Source: Paracoccaceae bacterium (lineage in GTDB: Bacteria > Pseudomonadota > Alphaproteobacteria > Rhodobacterales > Rhodobacteraceae). Taken from it: 64,000 nt of DNA. The notes under the pieces are model-generated. The model saw nothing but the letters and a program-made list of their open reading frames with translations. It was not told where the DNA came from and ran no database searches. The stretch's first letter is position 1; each line of letters opens with the position of its first letter. The stretch covers positions 29,543 to 93,542 of the forward strand of contig JAPUEK010000033.1 in NCBI GenBank assembly GCA_027492585.1. The letters are read 5' to 3'. Shown piece by piece: positions 33,797 through 42,443 of the stretch. A program made the translations under genes and the position numbers.

Positions 33797-34746
33797 GCGC
33801 GCCCCTCCCCCCCCGCGACCCGATCCCGCTGCCGCCGGTCATGAATCTCGATGCGGCAGCCAAGGCCGATGATTTCCTGATCATGGGGGAACATGCGAAC
33901 CTGTGGTTCACGCAGCGCAGCGAGGTGCTGGTGATCTCCTTCGACAATCTCGCCACCATCGACGAGGGCTGGCCGCGCGGCCCCTGGCTGCACCGGCGGC
34001 TGGAGGCGCTCGGTCCCTCCGTCCTTGGCGTGCAAAGCCATGCGAAGGACTGGTTCCGCCAGCCGACCGCCCCCGCCCTTCTGCGCGGGCTGGAGGAGCG
34101 CGGCTTTTTCCGCCGCTTTTCCCGGATCGTGATGATCGGCGCCTCGATGGGCGGCTTTGCGGCGATCAACTTCGCGCCCCTGATCCCGGAGGCACGGGTG
34201 CTGGCCTTCAGCCCGCAATCGACGATGAACAAGGTCATCGCCCCCTATGAGGCGCGTTTTCCCTTCGCGGTGCGGAAGTCGAACTGGGAGGGGATGCCGT
34301 TTCTCGATGCCGCCGCCGCCGTGCCATATCTCCGCAAGCTGGTGCTGGTCTATGACCCCTTCGTGGCCGAGGACCGCGCCCATGCGCTGCGGCTCTCCGG
34401 TCCGAATGTGCAGCTTCTGCGCGCGCCCCATTGCACCCATGAGGCGATCCGCGTGGTGATCAAATCCGGTGCGGTGCAGGGGCTGATCGCGGGCATGATG
34501 GCGGGGGATGAGGTCGGCGCGACTTTCTGGCGGGATTTCAGGGGCCGCAAGCAGGTGCCGAAATGGCAGCGCGCTCTCTTGGCCGAGGCGGGCGAGCGCA
34601 AGCATCTGAAACTCCTCGTCCGCGCCGCCGATGCGATCCTGAAGGCGGGGGCCGCCCTGCCGGAAGAGGATCTGGCCTTTGCCCGGCGGGCGCGGCGCGG
34701 CGCGGTGAAGCAGCTTGCCCCTTCGGCGGGAACGGCGGCGGGCTAG
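33793..34746 (+). CDS. Alpha/beta-hydrolase-like protein of a glycan cluster
   Basis: 317 residues, ATG 33793 in an ATGA overlap. A nucleophile-elbow-like 'IVMIGASMGGFAAINFAPL' (G-x-S-x-G at about residues 116-122) follows 'LVISFDNLATID', as in alpha/beta hydrolases. A late His in 'LLRAPHCTHEAIRVVI' may complete the triad, and an Asp in 'LVLVYDPFVAED' the acid. No signal peptide. It may be an acyltransferase or esterase rather than a lipase. It is in the same run of genes as the GSCFA protein and glycosyltransferases. Confidence 0.6.
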   Translation: MSAPLPPRDPIPLPPVMNLDAAAKADDFLIMGEHANLWFTQRSEVLVISFDNLATIDEGWPRGPWLHRRLEALGPSVLGVQSHAKDWFRQPTAPALLRGLEERGFFRRFSRIVMIGASMGGFAAINFAPLIPEARVLAFSPQSTMNKVIAPYEARFPFAVRKSNWEGMPFLDAAAAVPYLRKLVLVYDPFVAEDRAHALRLSGPNVQLLRAPHCTHEAIRVVIKSGAVQGLIAGMMAGDEVGATFWRDFRGRKQVPKWQRALLAEAGERKHLKLLVRAADAILKAGAALPEEDLAFARRARRGAVKQLAPSAGTAAG

Positions 34747-34813
34747 GATCGGACAGGCGCCCTGTGCTAAGAAGGGCAAAACCGGCTTCAAGACCGGGGG
34801 AAGGGGCAAGGCG

Positions 34814-35704
34814 ATGGACGCGACACGCGCACCGATGGCGGCGATGACGATGGTTGGCGGCGACCATTTCTTCCTGCAACGCTGGGTGGAGTATTACGGC
34901 CGCCAGCTTGGCCGCGAGAACCTCTATGTCCTCTCCCATGGCGGCGATCCGGAGCACAGGAAGATCGCCGAGGGCTGCAACATCCTCTATCTGCCCTTCG
35001 ATCCGACCCGCGACTGCTTCAACCAGCGCCGCTGGCAGATGCTGAGCCGCGTGACCTCCGGCTTCACCAATTTCTACAACTGGGTTCTGGTCGGCGATGT
35101 CGATGAGATCGTCTGCGTGGACCCGGATGTGTCGGACAATCTGGTGGAGTATCTCTCCCGCCTGCCCGACCGGCGGGGACCGAAGGTCATCACCCCCTTC
35201 GCCATCGAGATGGTCCACAACCCGGAGCTGGAGCCGGAGGCGATCGAGCCCTCCCGCAACATCCTCGACGTGCGCCGCATCTTCCGGCTGAACGCGAATT
35301 ACGCCAAGCCCTGCATCACCGCCGGCGCCATCGACATCGTGCCGGGCGGACATTTCGCCACCCATCCGCATCTGCACCTCGACCCGCATCTCTACCTCTT
35401 CCACCTGCGCTTCATCGACTACGGCATGACCGAGGCGCGCCTTGCCACCCGCCGGGCGCAACGCACCGTGCAAAGCGGCGCCTTGGGCGAGACGGAGCGG
35501 GCGGCAACGGGATGGGATACCGCCTGGGCCACCTATTCCAGCCTCTGCAAGGAAAAGCCCCGCGCCGAAACCATTGATTTCCCCGAGTTCCGCAAGGAAA
35601 TGGTCGAAGGCTGGCGCCCGAAGAAAGAAGTCTACTGGGCGCCCGGCGGGGCGCGGCCCAAGGGCGTCTACCGCCTGCCCGAACGTTTCTCGCGGCTCTT
35701 CTGA
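34814..35704 (+). CDS. Glycosyltransferase, family 2/92-like (paralog of 30091-30999)
   Basis: 296 residues, ATG 34814. It shares with the gene at 30091 the order 'FFLQRWVEYYGRQLG', 'LYVLSHGGDPEH', 'NWVLVGDVDEIVCVDPDV' (DxD), 'FAIEMVHNPELEPE', 'DPHLYLFHLRF' and a C-terminal 'GVYRLPERFSRLF'. Both are about 300 residues. The two copies probably arose by duplication and may act on different positions of one glycan. It precedes a gene 10 nt downstream. Confidence 0.8.
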   Translation: MDATRAPMAAMTMVGGDHFFLQRWVEYYGRQLGRENLYVLSHGGDPEHRKIAEGCNILYLPFDPTRDCFNQRRWQMLSRVTSGFTNFYNWVLVGDVDEIVCVDPDVSDNLVEYLSRLPDRRGPKVITPFAIEMVHNPELEPEAIEPSRNILDVRRIFRLNANYAKPCITAGAIDIVPGGHFATHPHLHLDPHLYLFHLRFIDYGMTEARLATRRAQRTVQSGALGETERAATGWDTAWATYSSLCKEKPRAETIDFPEFRKEMVEGWRPKKEVYWAPGGARPKGVYRLPERFSRLF

Positions 35705-35714
35705 GGGGAGAAAG

Positions 35715-37190
35715 ATGACCGATACCCCCATCGCGCCGGAAGGCACCATCCTGCGGGCCGAGAATGGCGATGTGATCGCCTATGACCGGAGCGGACTTCT
35801 CCTGCGGCTCTCGGACCGGGTGATCGCCGATATCGCCGCACGGCTGCGGCTTGCGCCCGAGACACCCGGCGGGGCGCCCGGTTCGGCCCCCGGCGGCGCA
35901 CCGCGTGAGGCGGAGGTGGCGGAGCTGCCCGACGATCTCGATGCCTGGGCGATCCGGGCGGAGGGCGACTGGATCGCCTTTCAGGCCAATCTGCCGAGGG
36001 CGGACAGCGCGCGCGGCTACCGTCGCCACCGCGAGGGCGGCGCGATCCTCGCCGAGGCGCGCGGCCCGCTCCTTGGCATCCTCGGTATCGGGGGCGCGCG
36101 GGCGGGGCTGGCCTCCCCCGGCGCCTCGCGCTTTCCCTATCACGTCTTCGGACCGGCGGATGACATCGGCGCGGTCGGCATGGGCGGCGAGGGCGATGCC
36201 CCCGCCACCCCCGCGCTCCAGCCCCTGCGCGAGGTGACGCAGGAGGCGCTTCTCGCCGAAACCCTGCTTTCCCGCCGGGCGGAGGCGCGGCAATCGCTGC
36301 CCCTGTTCTTCACCCGCGCCGAAAGCGACAGCGCGGCGACGGCGGGCGATCTCGGCACCGGCGCGGCCTTCGCCAATTTCGAGCGCGCCGTCGCCAATCT
36401 GGTGGCGGCGGCGACGCGGCTCGGCACAAGGGCGCAGCTTCTGGCGGTGACGCTCGATTATGTGCTGGAGGATCTGAGCGGCGATCCCCTCGCCTACCGC
36501 GACGGCATCCTCGCCCTGATGGAGCGGATCACCCGCGCCCTTGGCCGCCACGGCCTGCCCGCCCCGGTCTTCCTGACCGCCTTCGATTGCGGCACCCATG
36601 AGATCACCGAAGGCCCCGCCCTCGCCGGCCAATGGGAGCTGTCGTGGAACCATGGCGAGCACCAGCTCGTCTTCACCTGCCCGAGCTATGCCTTCGCGCT
36701 CGACGATACCGCGCGGCTGACCGAAGAGGGCCGCCGCACAAAGGCCGAGATCGCCGCCGAAGCGCTGAGCCTCGTGCAGGAGGGCGGCCGCTGGCTTTGC
36801 CCGACGATCCAGCTTGCCGAGCGGGAGGGCGACGATATCCGCCTCATCTGCGAGGCGGCGGAGCCCTTGGTGCTGGACAAGGCCGACCCCTTCGGCGCCG
36901 GGCCGCTGCACGGCTTCCGGCTCGATGGCGTGACCAACGGGGCGGAGCTTCTGTCGGTGGAGATCGACGCCAAGGACCGCAAGTCCCTGATCCTGCGCTG
37001 TTCCCGCCGCCCGGAAGGTGTGGTGGAGGTGGCCTATGCCTTCGCCGCAGCCCCCGGAAGCGGACAAGGCCCCTACCCCGCCAATGCGGGCGCGCTGCGC
37101 GACGGCTGGTCGGGCGGGGGCAGCCACGGCCCGCTCCACCGCTGGGCCTTGCCCGCGCGGCTGCGGCTGACCGCAGGGGACGGGCGCTGA
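35715..37190 (+). CDS. Uncharacterised protein of the glycan cluster
   Basis: 491 residues, ATG 35715 with AGGGGAGAAAG upstream. I do not recognise a family. The start resembles neither a signal nor a membrane segment. The middle has 'LLAVTLDYVLEDLSGDPLAYRDGILALMERI' and 'FLTAFDCGTHEITEGPALAGQWELSWNHGEHQLVFTCPSYAFALDD'; the latter recalls the catalytic core of SGNH/sialate O-acetylesterase-like phage proteins. The C-terminal part is beta-rich with 'GPLHGFRLDGVTNGAELLSVEID'. Its stop overlaps the sulfatase start (TGATG), so the two are coupled. Confidence 0.55.
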   Translation: MTDTPIAPEGTILRAENGDVIAYDRSGLLLRLSDRVIADIAARLRLAPETPGGAPGSAPGGAPREAEVAELPDDLDAWAIRAEGDWIAFQANLPRADSARGYRRHREGGAILAEARGPLLGILGIGGARAGLASPGASRFPYHVFGPADDIGAVGMGGEGDAPATPALQPLREVTQEALLAETLLSRRAEARQSLPLFFTRAESDSAATAGDLGTGAAFANFERAVANLVAAATRLGTRAQLLAVTLDYVLEDLSGDPLAYRDGILALMERITRALGRHGLPAPVFLTAFDCGTHEITEGPALAGQWELSWNHGEHQLVFTCPSYAFALDDTARLTEEGRRTKAEIAAEALSLVQEGGRWLCPTIQLAEREGDDIRLICEAAEPLVLDKADPFGAGPLHGFRLDGVTNGAELLSVEIDAKDRKSLILRCSRRPEGVVEVAYAFAAAPGSGQGPYPANAGALRDGWSGGGSHGPLHRWALPARLRLTAGDGR

Positions 37191-39493
37191 TGGCCTTTAC
37201 CGCAGAGACGATCCGGGACGACAACATCTGTGTCATCTGGGTGGATGACATGATCGACGTGGTGACCTGGCGCCATGCCTTCGGGATCGAGATCAAGACC
37301 CCCCATCTCGACCGCTTGCTGACCAAGGGCCTGCGCTTTGCCAATGCCTATGCCACGGTGCCGCTCTGCGCCCCCTGCCGGGCGGAGCTGGCGACGGGCC
37401 TGTCGCCCTTCCGCACGGGACTTGTGGACCTCAACCGCTTCTGGCGGCAGGTGATGCCGCCGGAAAAGGCCTGGGCCTACGATCTGCGCCGCGCGGGCTT
37501 CTACACCTTCACCACCGGCAAGGTGGACGCCACCTACAAGCCCATGCCCGAACGCTACCGCCGGGTGCTGTTCCACGAGGACGTGCCGGCGGCCGATCAG
37601 GGCAAGCGCACGAAAGTAAAGGACTATCTGGACCGCGGGCCGGGGATCAAGGGCATCAACCACCCCGATGACGACGGCACGCAGGACGATACCTTCTACG
37701 ACTTCCACGTCGCGCAGAATGCCATCGACTTTCTGGGTCGCGCCGATCCCGCCCGGCGCCATCTGATCCAGCTCGGCTTCAAGCATCCCCATTACAATCT
37801 GGAATGTCCCGACCGTTTCTATGCCCAATATGACGCCGCCGCGATCCGCTGGCCGGAGATTGCCGCAGCGGAGGATTTCTACGGCCCCCAGCCCGGTTTC
37901 GCCGTCTACGAGGCCGCCTATATCGCCAACGGCAACTGGACCCCGGAAAAGGCCGGGGATGAGGGCTGGCGGCAGGTCGTCCGCGCCTATTTCGCCGCGA
38001 TTTCCCATGTGGACCATGAGATCGGCCGCTTCCTGACCGCGCTCGAAGCCTCGCCCCTCGGCGACAGGACCACGGTGGTCTTCCTCTCCGACAACGGCTT
38101 CAACCTCGGCAACCACGACAGCTTCCACAAGATGAGCCAGTGGGACAGCGCCGCCCATGTCCCCTTCTGCATCTGGAGCCCGCGGATGGAGGCGGGCAAG
38201 GTCGTGGACCTGCCGGTCTCGCTGCACAATTTCGCCAAGACGATCATGCAGCTTGCCGGCCTGCCGCCGCGCCCGGACTGGGTGTCGGGGCAAAGCCTGC
38301 TGCCCTTGGCCGACCCCTCCTTCGGCACCTATGACACGTCGAAATCGCCGGTCACCTCTGTCTTCGGCACGCTGTCGGTGCGCCCCTCGGTCGAGGGCTA
38401 TCGCCAGTACCGCTACTTCCGCTACCCGAACGGCGAGGAGCATGTCTATGACATCATCGCCGATCCCGGCGAGACGGAGAATCTGATCGACACCGCGCCC
38501 ATCGGTTTCCTGCGGGCGGAGCTGGTGAAGGGCGCGCTCGATCTCGGCCTCGATCTGCGCGGTTTCGAGAACCCGGCGGATGGCGTCAATGCGATGATGG
38601 CGGTCGATGGCTCCGTGGTGCTCGAAGGCACGCGGGGCAGCGACAACTACTGGGTCTACGGGGCGGATGCCGAGAAGATCCGCGAAACCAGGGGCGGCGG
38701 GCCGGACACGCTCTGGTATCTCGGCGGGCCGGACAATTATGTGCTCCATTGTCCGATGCATGTCGAAAACATCCGCATCGCCACCGTGGTCGCCCGCAAC
38801 GAGGCGCCGGGCGCGCGGACCGAGGGGCGCACGCTCCGCATCGTCGCCCATCCCGACAGCCCGATCCATTTCGAGACCTCCGAACGGGTGCTCGTGGATG
38901 TGCGCGGCTCGCGCGGGAATGACGTGATGATCGGGCCGAAATACGGCGGCGCGACCTTTTACGGCGGCGAGGGCGATGACCGGCTGATCGCCATTGCCGC
39001 CCTGCCGAGCGCGCGCCACGCCTTTTTCGGCGGGGCGGGCAATGACTACCTCGTCGGCGGCGGCGGCAAGGATACGCTCGATGGCGGCACCGGCGATGAC
39101 ACGATCTTCGGCACCGCCGGGCGCAACCTGATCTATGCCGGCCATGGCAACGATGAGGTGCGCGACGGCGATGGCTCCTCGGTCGTCCATACCGGGCCGG
39201 GGCGCAACCGCATCTTCCTCGGCGGCGGCGATGATACCGTCCACGCCGGCACCGGCATCAACCAGATCGACCCCGGGCCGGGGGCGGTCGTCTTCGTGCT
39301 GGCCTATGGCGGGGTGACGCTGGTGAGCCAATGGGAAGAGGGGCAGGTCTATGACCTTTCCGCCTGGCCGAAGCCGCCGCAGATCCGCCGGCGCGGCGAG
39401 GGCGAGGTGGATGTGACCCTCGGCCTCTCGGTCCTGCGGATCAAGGGCGTGCCGCCGGAACAGGATCTGCGCCAACAGATCGTGCAGGGCTGA
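37190..39493 (+). CDS. Sulfatase fused to C-terminal RTX (calcium-binding) repeats
   Basis: 767 residues, ATG 37190 in a TGATG overlap. The sulfatase domain spans about residues 10-440: metal ligands in 'VIWVDDM' (D19/D20), the formylglycine motif C-x-P-x-R as 'CAPCR' (C60-R64), 'HVDHEIGRFL' and 'VVFLSDNGFNLGNHDSFHKMS'. From about residue 570 come RTX nonapeptides: 'GGEGDDRLI', 'GGAGNDYLVGGGGKDTLDGGTGDDTIFG'. RTX tails usually mark type I secretion without an N-terminal signal, and none is seen. It would cleave sulfate esters outside the cell. No T1SS genes lie in the window. Confidence 0.88.
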   Translation: MAFTAETIRDDNICVIWVDDMIDVVTWRHAFGIEIKTPHLDRLLTKGLRFANAYATVPLCAPCRAELATGLSPFRTGLVDLNRFWRQVMPPEKAWAYDLRRAGFYTFTTGKVDATYKPMPERYRRVLFHEDVPAADQGKRTKVKDYLDRGPGIKGINHPDDDGTQDDTFYDFHVAQNAIDFLGRADPARRHLIQLGFKHPHYNLECPDRFYAQYDAAAIRWPEIAAAEDFYGPQPGFAVYEAAYIANGNWTPEKAGDEGWRQVVRAYFAAISHVDHEIGRFLTALEASPLGDRTTVVFLSDNGFNLGNHDSFHKMSQWDSAAHVPFCIWSPRMEAGKVVDLPVSLHNFAKTIMQLAGLPPRPDWVSGQSLLPLADPSFGTYDTSKSPVTSVFGTLSVRPSVEGYRQYRYFRYPNGEEHVYDIIADPGETENLIDTAPIGFLRAELVKGALDLGLDLRGFENPADGVNAMMAVDGSVVLEGTRGSDNYWVYGADAEKIRETRGGGPDTLWYLGGPDNYVLHCPMHVENIRIATVVARNEAPGARTEGRTLRIVAHPDSPIHFETSERVLVDVRGSRGNDVMIGPKYGGATFYGGEGDDRLIAIAALPSARHAFFGGAGNDYLVGGGGKDTLDGGTGDDTIFGTAGRNLIYAGHGNDEVRDGDGSSVVHTGPGRNRIFLGGGDDTVHAGTGINQIDPGPGAVVFVLAYGGVTLVSQWEEGQVYDLSAWPKPPQIRRRGEGEVDVTLGLSVLRIKGVPPEQDLRQQIVQG

Positions 39494-39510
39494 CGCCTCT
39501 TTCATCTTGC

Positions 39511-39604
39511 CTCAAATATCCTGCGGGGAGGTCCGGAGGGGTGCAAAACCCCTCCGGGGCCAGCGCAAGGCACACCGTCCGCCAAATCCCGGTCAAACCG
39601 GGAT
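39511..39604. repeat. Dispersed element copy 2 (inverted) plus a hairpin
   Basis: CCGGAGGGG/CCCCTCCGG (39533-39557) with AAATATCCTGCGGGGAGGT on its left is the reverse complement of the copy at 19142, identical over 44 nt. About 30 nt further, ATCCCGGT (39586-39593) and ACCGGGAT (39597-39604) form a separate 8-bp hairpin with a CAA loop. Both lie in the 262-nt gap after the sulfatase gene; nothing else is seen in it. Confidence 0.7.
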
Positions 39605-39755
39605 CGCAAGCCGCACCCAAACCCCCTGCCCGGCATCATTTGCAGAAAATTTGGCACGAACCGCGGCATTGTCGCCAAATTATGGATAGTGAGCCAAACC
39701 GGGCCGGATTATACTCTCCGCAAAAATCAAACTCGAGCAGAGATCAAGGATTGCC

Positions 39756-40568
39756 ATGAACCTGAACCGCCGCCCCGTCGCCTCGCTCTGGATCGGGGAA
39801 AGCCTGCATTATGTGAACCAGCTTTGCCTGAAGTCGCATCTGCTGCATGGCCATCCCGTCACGCTTTACACCACCGACACGGTGCGGAACGTCCCGCAGG
39901 GGGTGGAGGTGCGCCCCGCCTCGGAGATCATGCAGATCGACCGCGCCATCGTCGAGGAAACCTCGGCCTCCTTCCTGTCGAACGTCTTCCGCTACAAGAT
40001 GATCGCGGCGACCGGGGCGATCTGGATCGACACGGATGCCTTCTGCTACCGCCCCTTCCCGGAAGATATGGAGCATATCTATGCCGGCCACGGGATGCGC
40101 GGCGCGCTCAACTGCGGCGTGGTCGGGATGCCGAAGACCGGGCGGCTGATCGAGGCCCTGCTCGACTATTACGACAATCTGCCGGATTACCCCGCCTGGT
40201 GGGGCAACAAGCAGAAGAAGAAGATGGACAAGCTGCCCTCCTCGCTGCCCAAAGCCGTGCGGATCTTCCAGACCGAGCGGACCGCCTTTGGCCCGCAGGC
40301 CTTCACCCATTTCGCGCAAGTGACCGGCGATATCGACAAGGCCATGACGCCCGACACGCTTTACCCGGTGCCGTTCCAGCTCAACGATGTCTTCTACGAC
40401 CCCTACAGCCAGGTGGAAAAGCATTTCACCGACAAGACGCTCTCGGTCCATATCTACACCAATGCCTCCCGGCCGTGGTGGCGCAAGAACCCGCCGATCC
40501 CCGGCAGCTACATCGCCCGCATGTGCGAAGAGCTGGAGATCGACCCGAACGCGGCGCTTGAGGCATGA
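39756..40568 (+). CDS. Glycosyltransferase with sugar-binding DxD motif
   Basis: 270 residues, ATG 39756 with AAGGA upstream. 'ASLWIGESLHYVNQLCLKSHLLHGHPVTLYTTD' and the DxD in 'GAIWIDTDAFCYRPFP' (about residues 86-101) are the signature of the Gly_transf_sug/alpha-1,4-glycosyltransferase group. 'FAQVTGDIDKAM' and 'LSVHIYTNASRPWWRKNPP' are in the C-terminal half. It has no membrane anchor. It overlaps or abuts the downstream glycosyltransferase by 4 nt if that gene starts at 40565. Confidence 0.8.
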   Translation: MNLNRRPVASLWIGESLHYVNQLCLKSHLLHGHPVTLYTTDTVRNVPQGVEVRPASEIMQIDRAIVEETSASFLSNVFRYKMIAATGAIWIDTDAFCYRPFPEDMEHIYAGHGMRGALNCGVVGMPKTGRLIEALLDYYDNLPDYPAWWGNKQKKKMDKLPSSLPKAVRIFQTERTAFGPQAFTHFAQVTGDIDKAMTPDTLYPVPFQLNDVFYDPYSQVEKHFTDKTLSVHIYTNASRPWWRKNPPIPGSYIARMCEELEIDPNAALEA

Positions 40569-40621
40569 CGCCGGACGGAGGGCCAGTCGGGGGGCCGATC
40601 GGGGCGCCGAAAGAGGAAGCG

Positions 40622-42415
40622 ATGCAGTTCAAACGCCAGACCAGCCCGCATGGTTCCCTCATGGCGCTTTCGACCATGAAGGACGAAGGCCCCTATGTGG
40701 TCGAATGGGTGGCCCATCACCTCGCCATCGGCTTCACCGAGGTCATGGTCTACACCAATGACTGCTCCGACGGCACCGATACGATCCTGAAACGGCTGGA
40801 GGCGCTCGACATCGGCGTCTACCACCGCGAGAACGTCATCCCCGAAGGGATGAAGCCCCACCCCTCGATGCTGAAACTGGCGGCGGAGGAGGAGCTGGTG
40901 CGCGGTTCCGAATGGCTGCTGGTGCTCGATGCGGATGAGTTCATGTGCATCAACCACCCCTCCCATACGCTCGACGGGATGGTCGCCGATCTCAATGCGA
41001 TGAACGCGCAGGCCATGGTCTGCACCTGGCGGATCTTCGGCTCCGGCGGCATCCGCGACTGGTCGCGCGCGCCGATCACCGATCAGTTCACCATGGCCGC
41101 CCCCGCCTTCTGGAACAAGGGCTGGGGGACGAAGACCATGCTGCGCTTCGACCCGAAATACCTGCGGCTGGGGATGCACCGCCCGATCATCAAGAGCCAG
41201 CACAAGGAAACCGACTACCCGGATTCCGTGCTTTGGGTGAACGGCTCCGGCCGCCCGCTGGAGGATTGGTTCAAGCTGCGCGGCTGGCGGTCGATCCGCC
41301 GGACGGTGGGCTTCGACTGGGCGCAGATCAACCATTACGCCATCAAGTCGATGGACGCCTATTCGCTGCGGAAGTTCCGTGGCAATGCCAACCTCAAGAA
41401 AGACAAGTACAATTCCGACTACTGGTCGCTTCAGGACCGCAACGAGGTGGTGGATCTGAACATCGCCCGCCACCGCGAACGCCGGGCGGAGATCATGGCG
41501 GAGCTGTTGAAGGACGATCTGGTGCGGGAGTTGCACGACGCCGCCCATGCCCATGCCGAGGCGCGTCTGGCCGAGTACCGCCAGTCGGAGGCCTATCAGG
41601 CGCTCGTCGCGGGGCTGGTCGCGGCCTCCGGCGTGCCGATCTCGCAGGTGGTGGCCAAGCCCCCCAAGGCCCGCGACCCGGAGGCGGTGGCCGCCGTCCA
41701 GACCAAGATCGACGCCCGCCGGGCGGAGAAATCCAAGGACGAGCGCCGCACGCCGCCGCCGCCCGGCTGGGGCTCGGCCTTCTCCTCACCCTTCGTCAGC
41801 GGGCCGATGGACCTGTCGGCAGCGATTTCGCTGGAAGTGGTGGAAAATCAGGGGCTGATGCTGCCCGTCGATCCGCGCGTCTTCACCGCGGCGGCGATGG
41901 AGGCGGTGAAGGCCGGCAAATTCGACCGCCGCCATGCGCGCAACATCTCGGGCTTCATCAACGGCTGCGCGCGGCTTCTGGATCTGGCGGCGGGCTTCGG
42001 TTTCGTGGCGCTGCGGGCGCGGGCCTTGAAGCCCAATACGCGGGTTCTGGTGCAGGATGACCGTGCGCCGCTGATCCGCTTTGGGCGCAACCTTGCCGAG
42101 CGGCATTTCCCGAAGGAGGTGGAGGAGGTGCAATTCTCCGACGCCCCGCTCAATGAGGGCGGCGACTGGGGGGGGCTGGACCGCCTGCTGATCAGCTACA
42201 AGCCGGACGTGATCCGCCTGCCGGGTGCGCTTCTGCCTGCCGGGGTGCTGACCGAGGCGCGGCTTGCGGGGGTGCGGCGGCTGATCATGCCCTTCCTCGA
42301 CCCGTCGGAGATCGCCGCCGACCGGGAGCGGCATCTGCCCGGCCTGACGGCACTCGGCTTTGTCGAGGACAGCACCGGCGAGCCGAACGGCTCGCTCTTC
42401 CTGCGGCGGGAATAG
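40622..42415 (+). CDS. Family 2 glycosyltransferase fused to a methyltransferase-like domain
   Basis: 597 residues. Start ATG 40622 has AGAGGAAG upstream. ATG 40565 would add 19 low-complexity residues. Residues 15-260 form a Glyco_tranf_2_4 domain ('MKDEGPYVVEWVAHHLAIGF', 'LDADEFMCI', 'QINHYAIKS'). A proline-rich linker (about 370-400) leads to a C-terminal domain with 'LLDLAAGFGFVALRA' and 'RVLVQDDRAPLIRFGRNLAER', like a SAM-binding motif, and 'LRRE' at the end. The methyltransferase part is inferred and may be inactive. Confidence 0.75.
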   Translation: MQFKRQTSPHGSLMALSTMKDEGPYVVEWVAHHLAIGFTEVMVYTNDCSDGTDTILKRLEALDIGVYHRENVIPEGMKPHPSMLKLAAEEELVRGSEWLLVLDADEFMCINHPSHTLDGMVADLNAMNAQAMVCTWRIFGSGGIRDWSRAPITDQFTMAAPAFWNKGWGTKTMLRFDPKYLRLGMHRPIIKSQHKETDYPDSVLWVNGSGRPLEDWFKLRGWRSIRRTVGFDWAQINHYAIKSMDAYSLRKFRGNANLKKDKYNSDYWSLQDRNEVVDLNIARHRERRAEIMAELLKDDLVRELHDAAHAHAEARLAEYRQSEAYQALVAGLVAASGVPISQVVAKPPKARDPEAVAAVQTKIDARRAEKSKDERRTPPPPGWGSAFSSPFVSGPMDLSAAISLEVVENQGLMLPVDPRVFTAAAMEAVKAGKFDRRHARNISGFINGCARLLDLAAGFGFVALRARALKPNTRVLVQDDRAPLIRFGRNLAERHFPKEVEEVQFSDAPLNEGGDWGGLDRLLISYKPDVIRLPGALLPAGVLTEARLAGVRRLIMPFLDPSEIAADRERHLPGLTALGFVEDSTGEPNGSLFLRRE

Positions 42416-42443
42416 GGGCCGCCGCGGCGGCCCCCGGTTGCGC

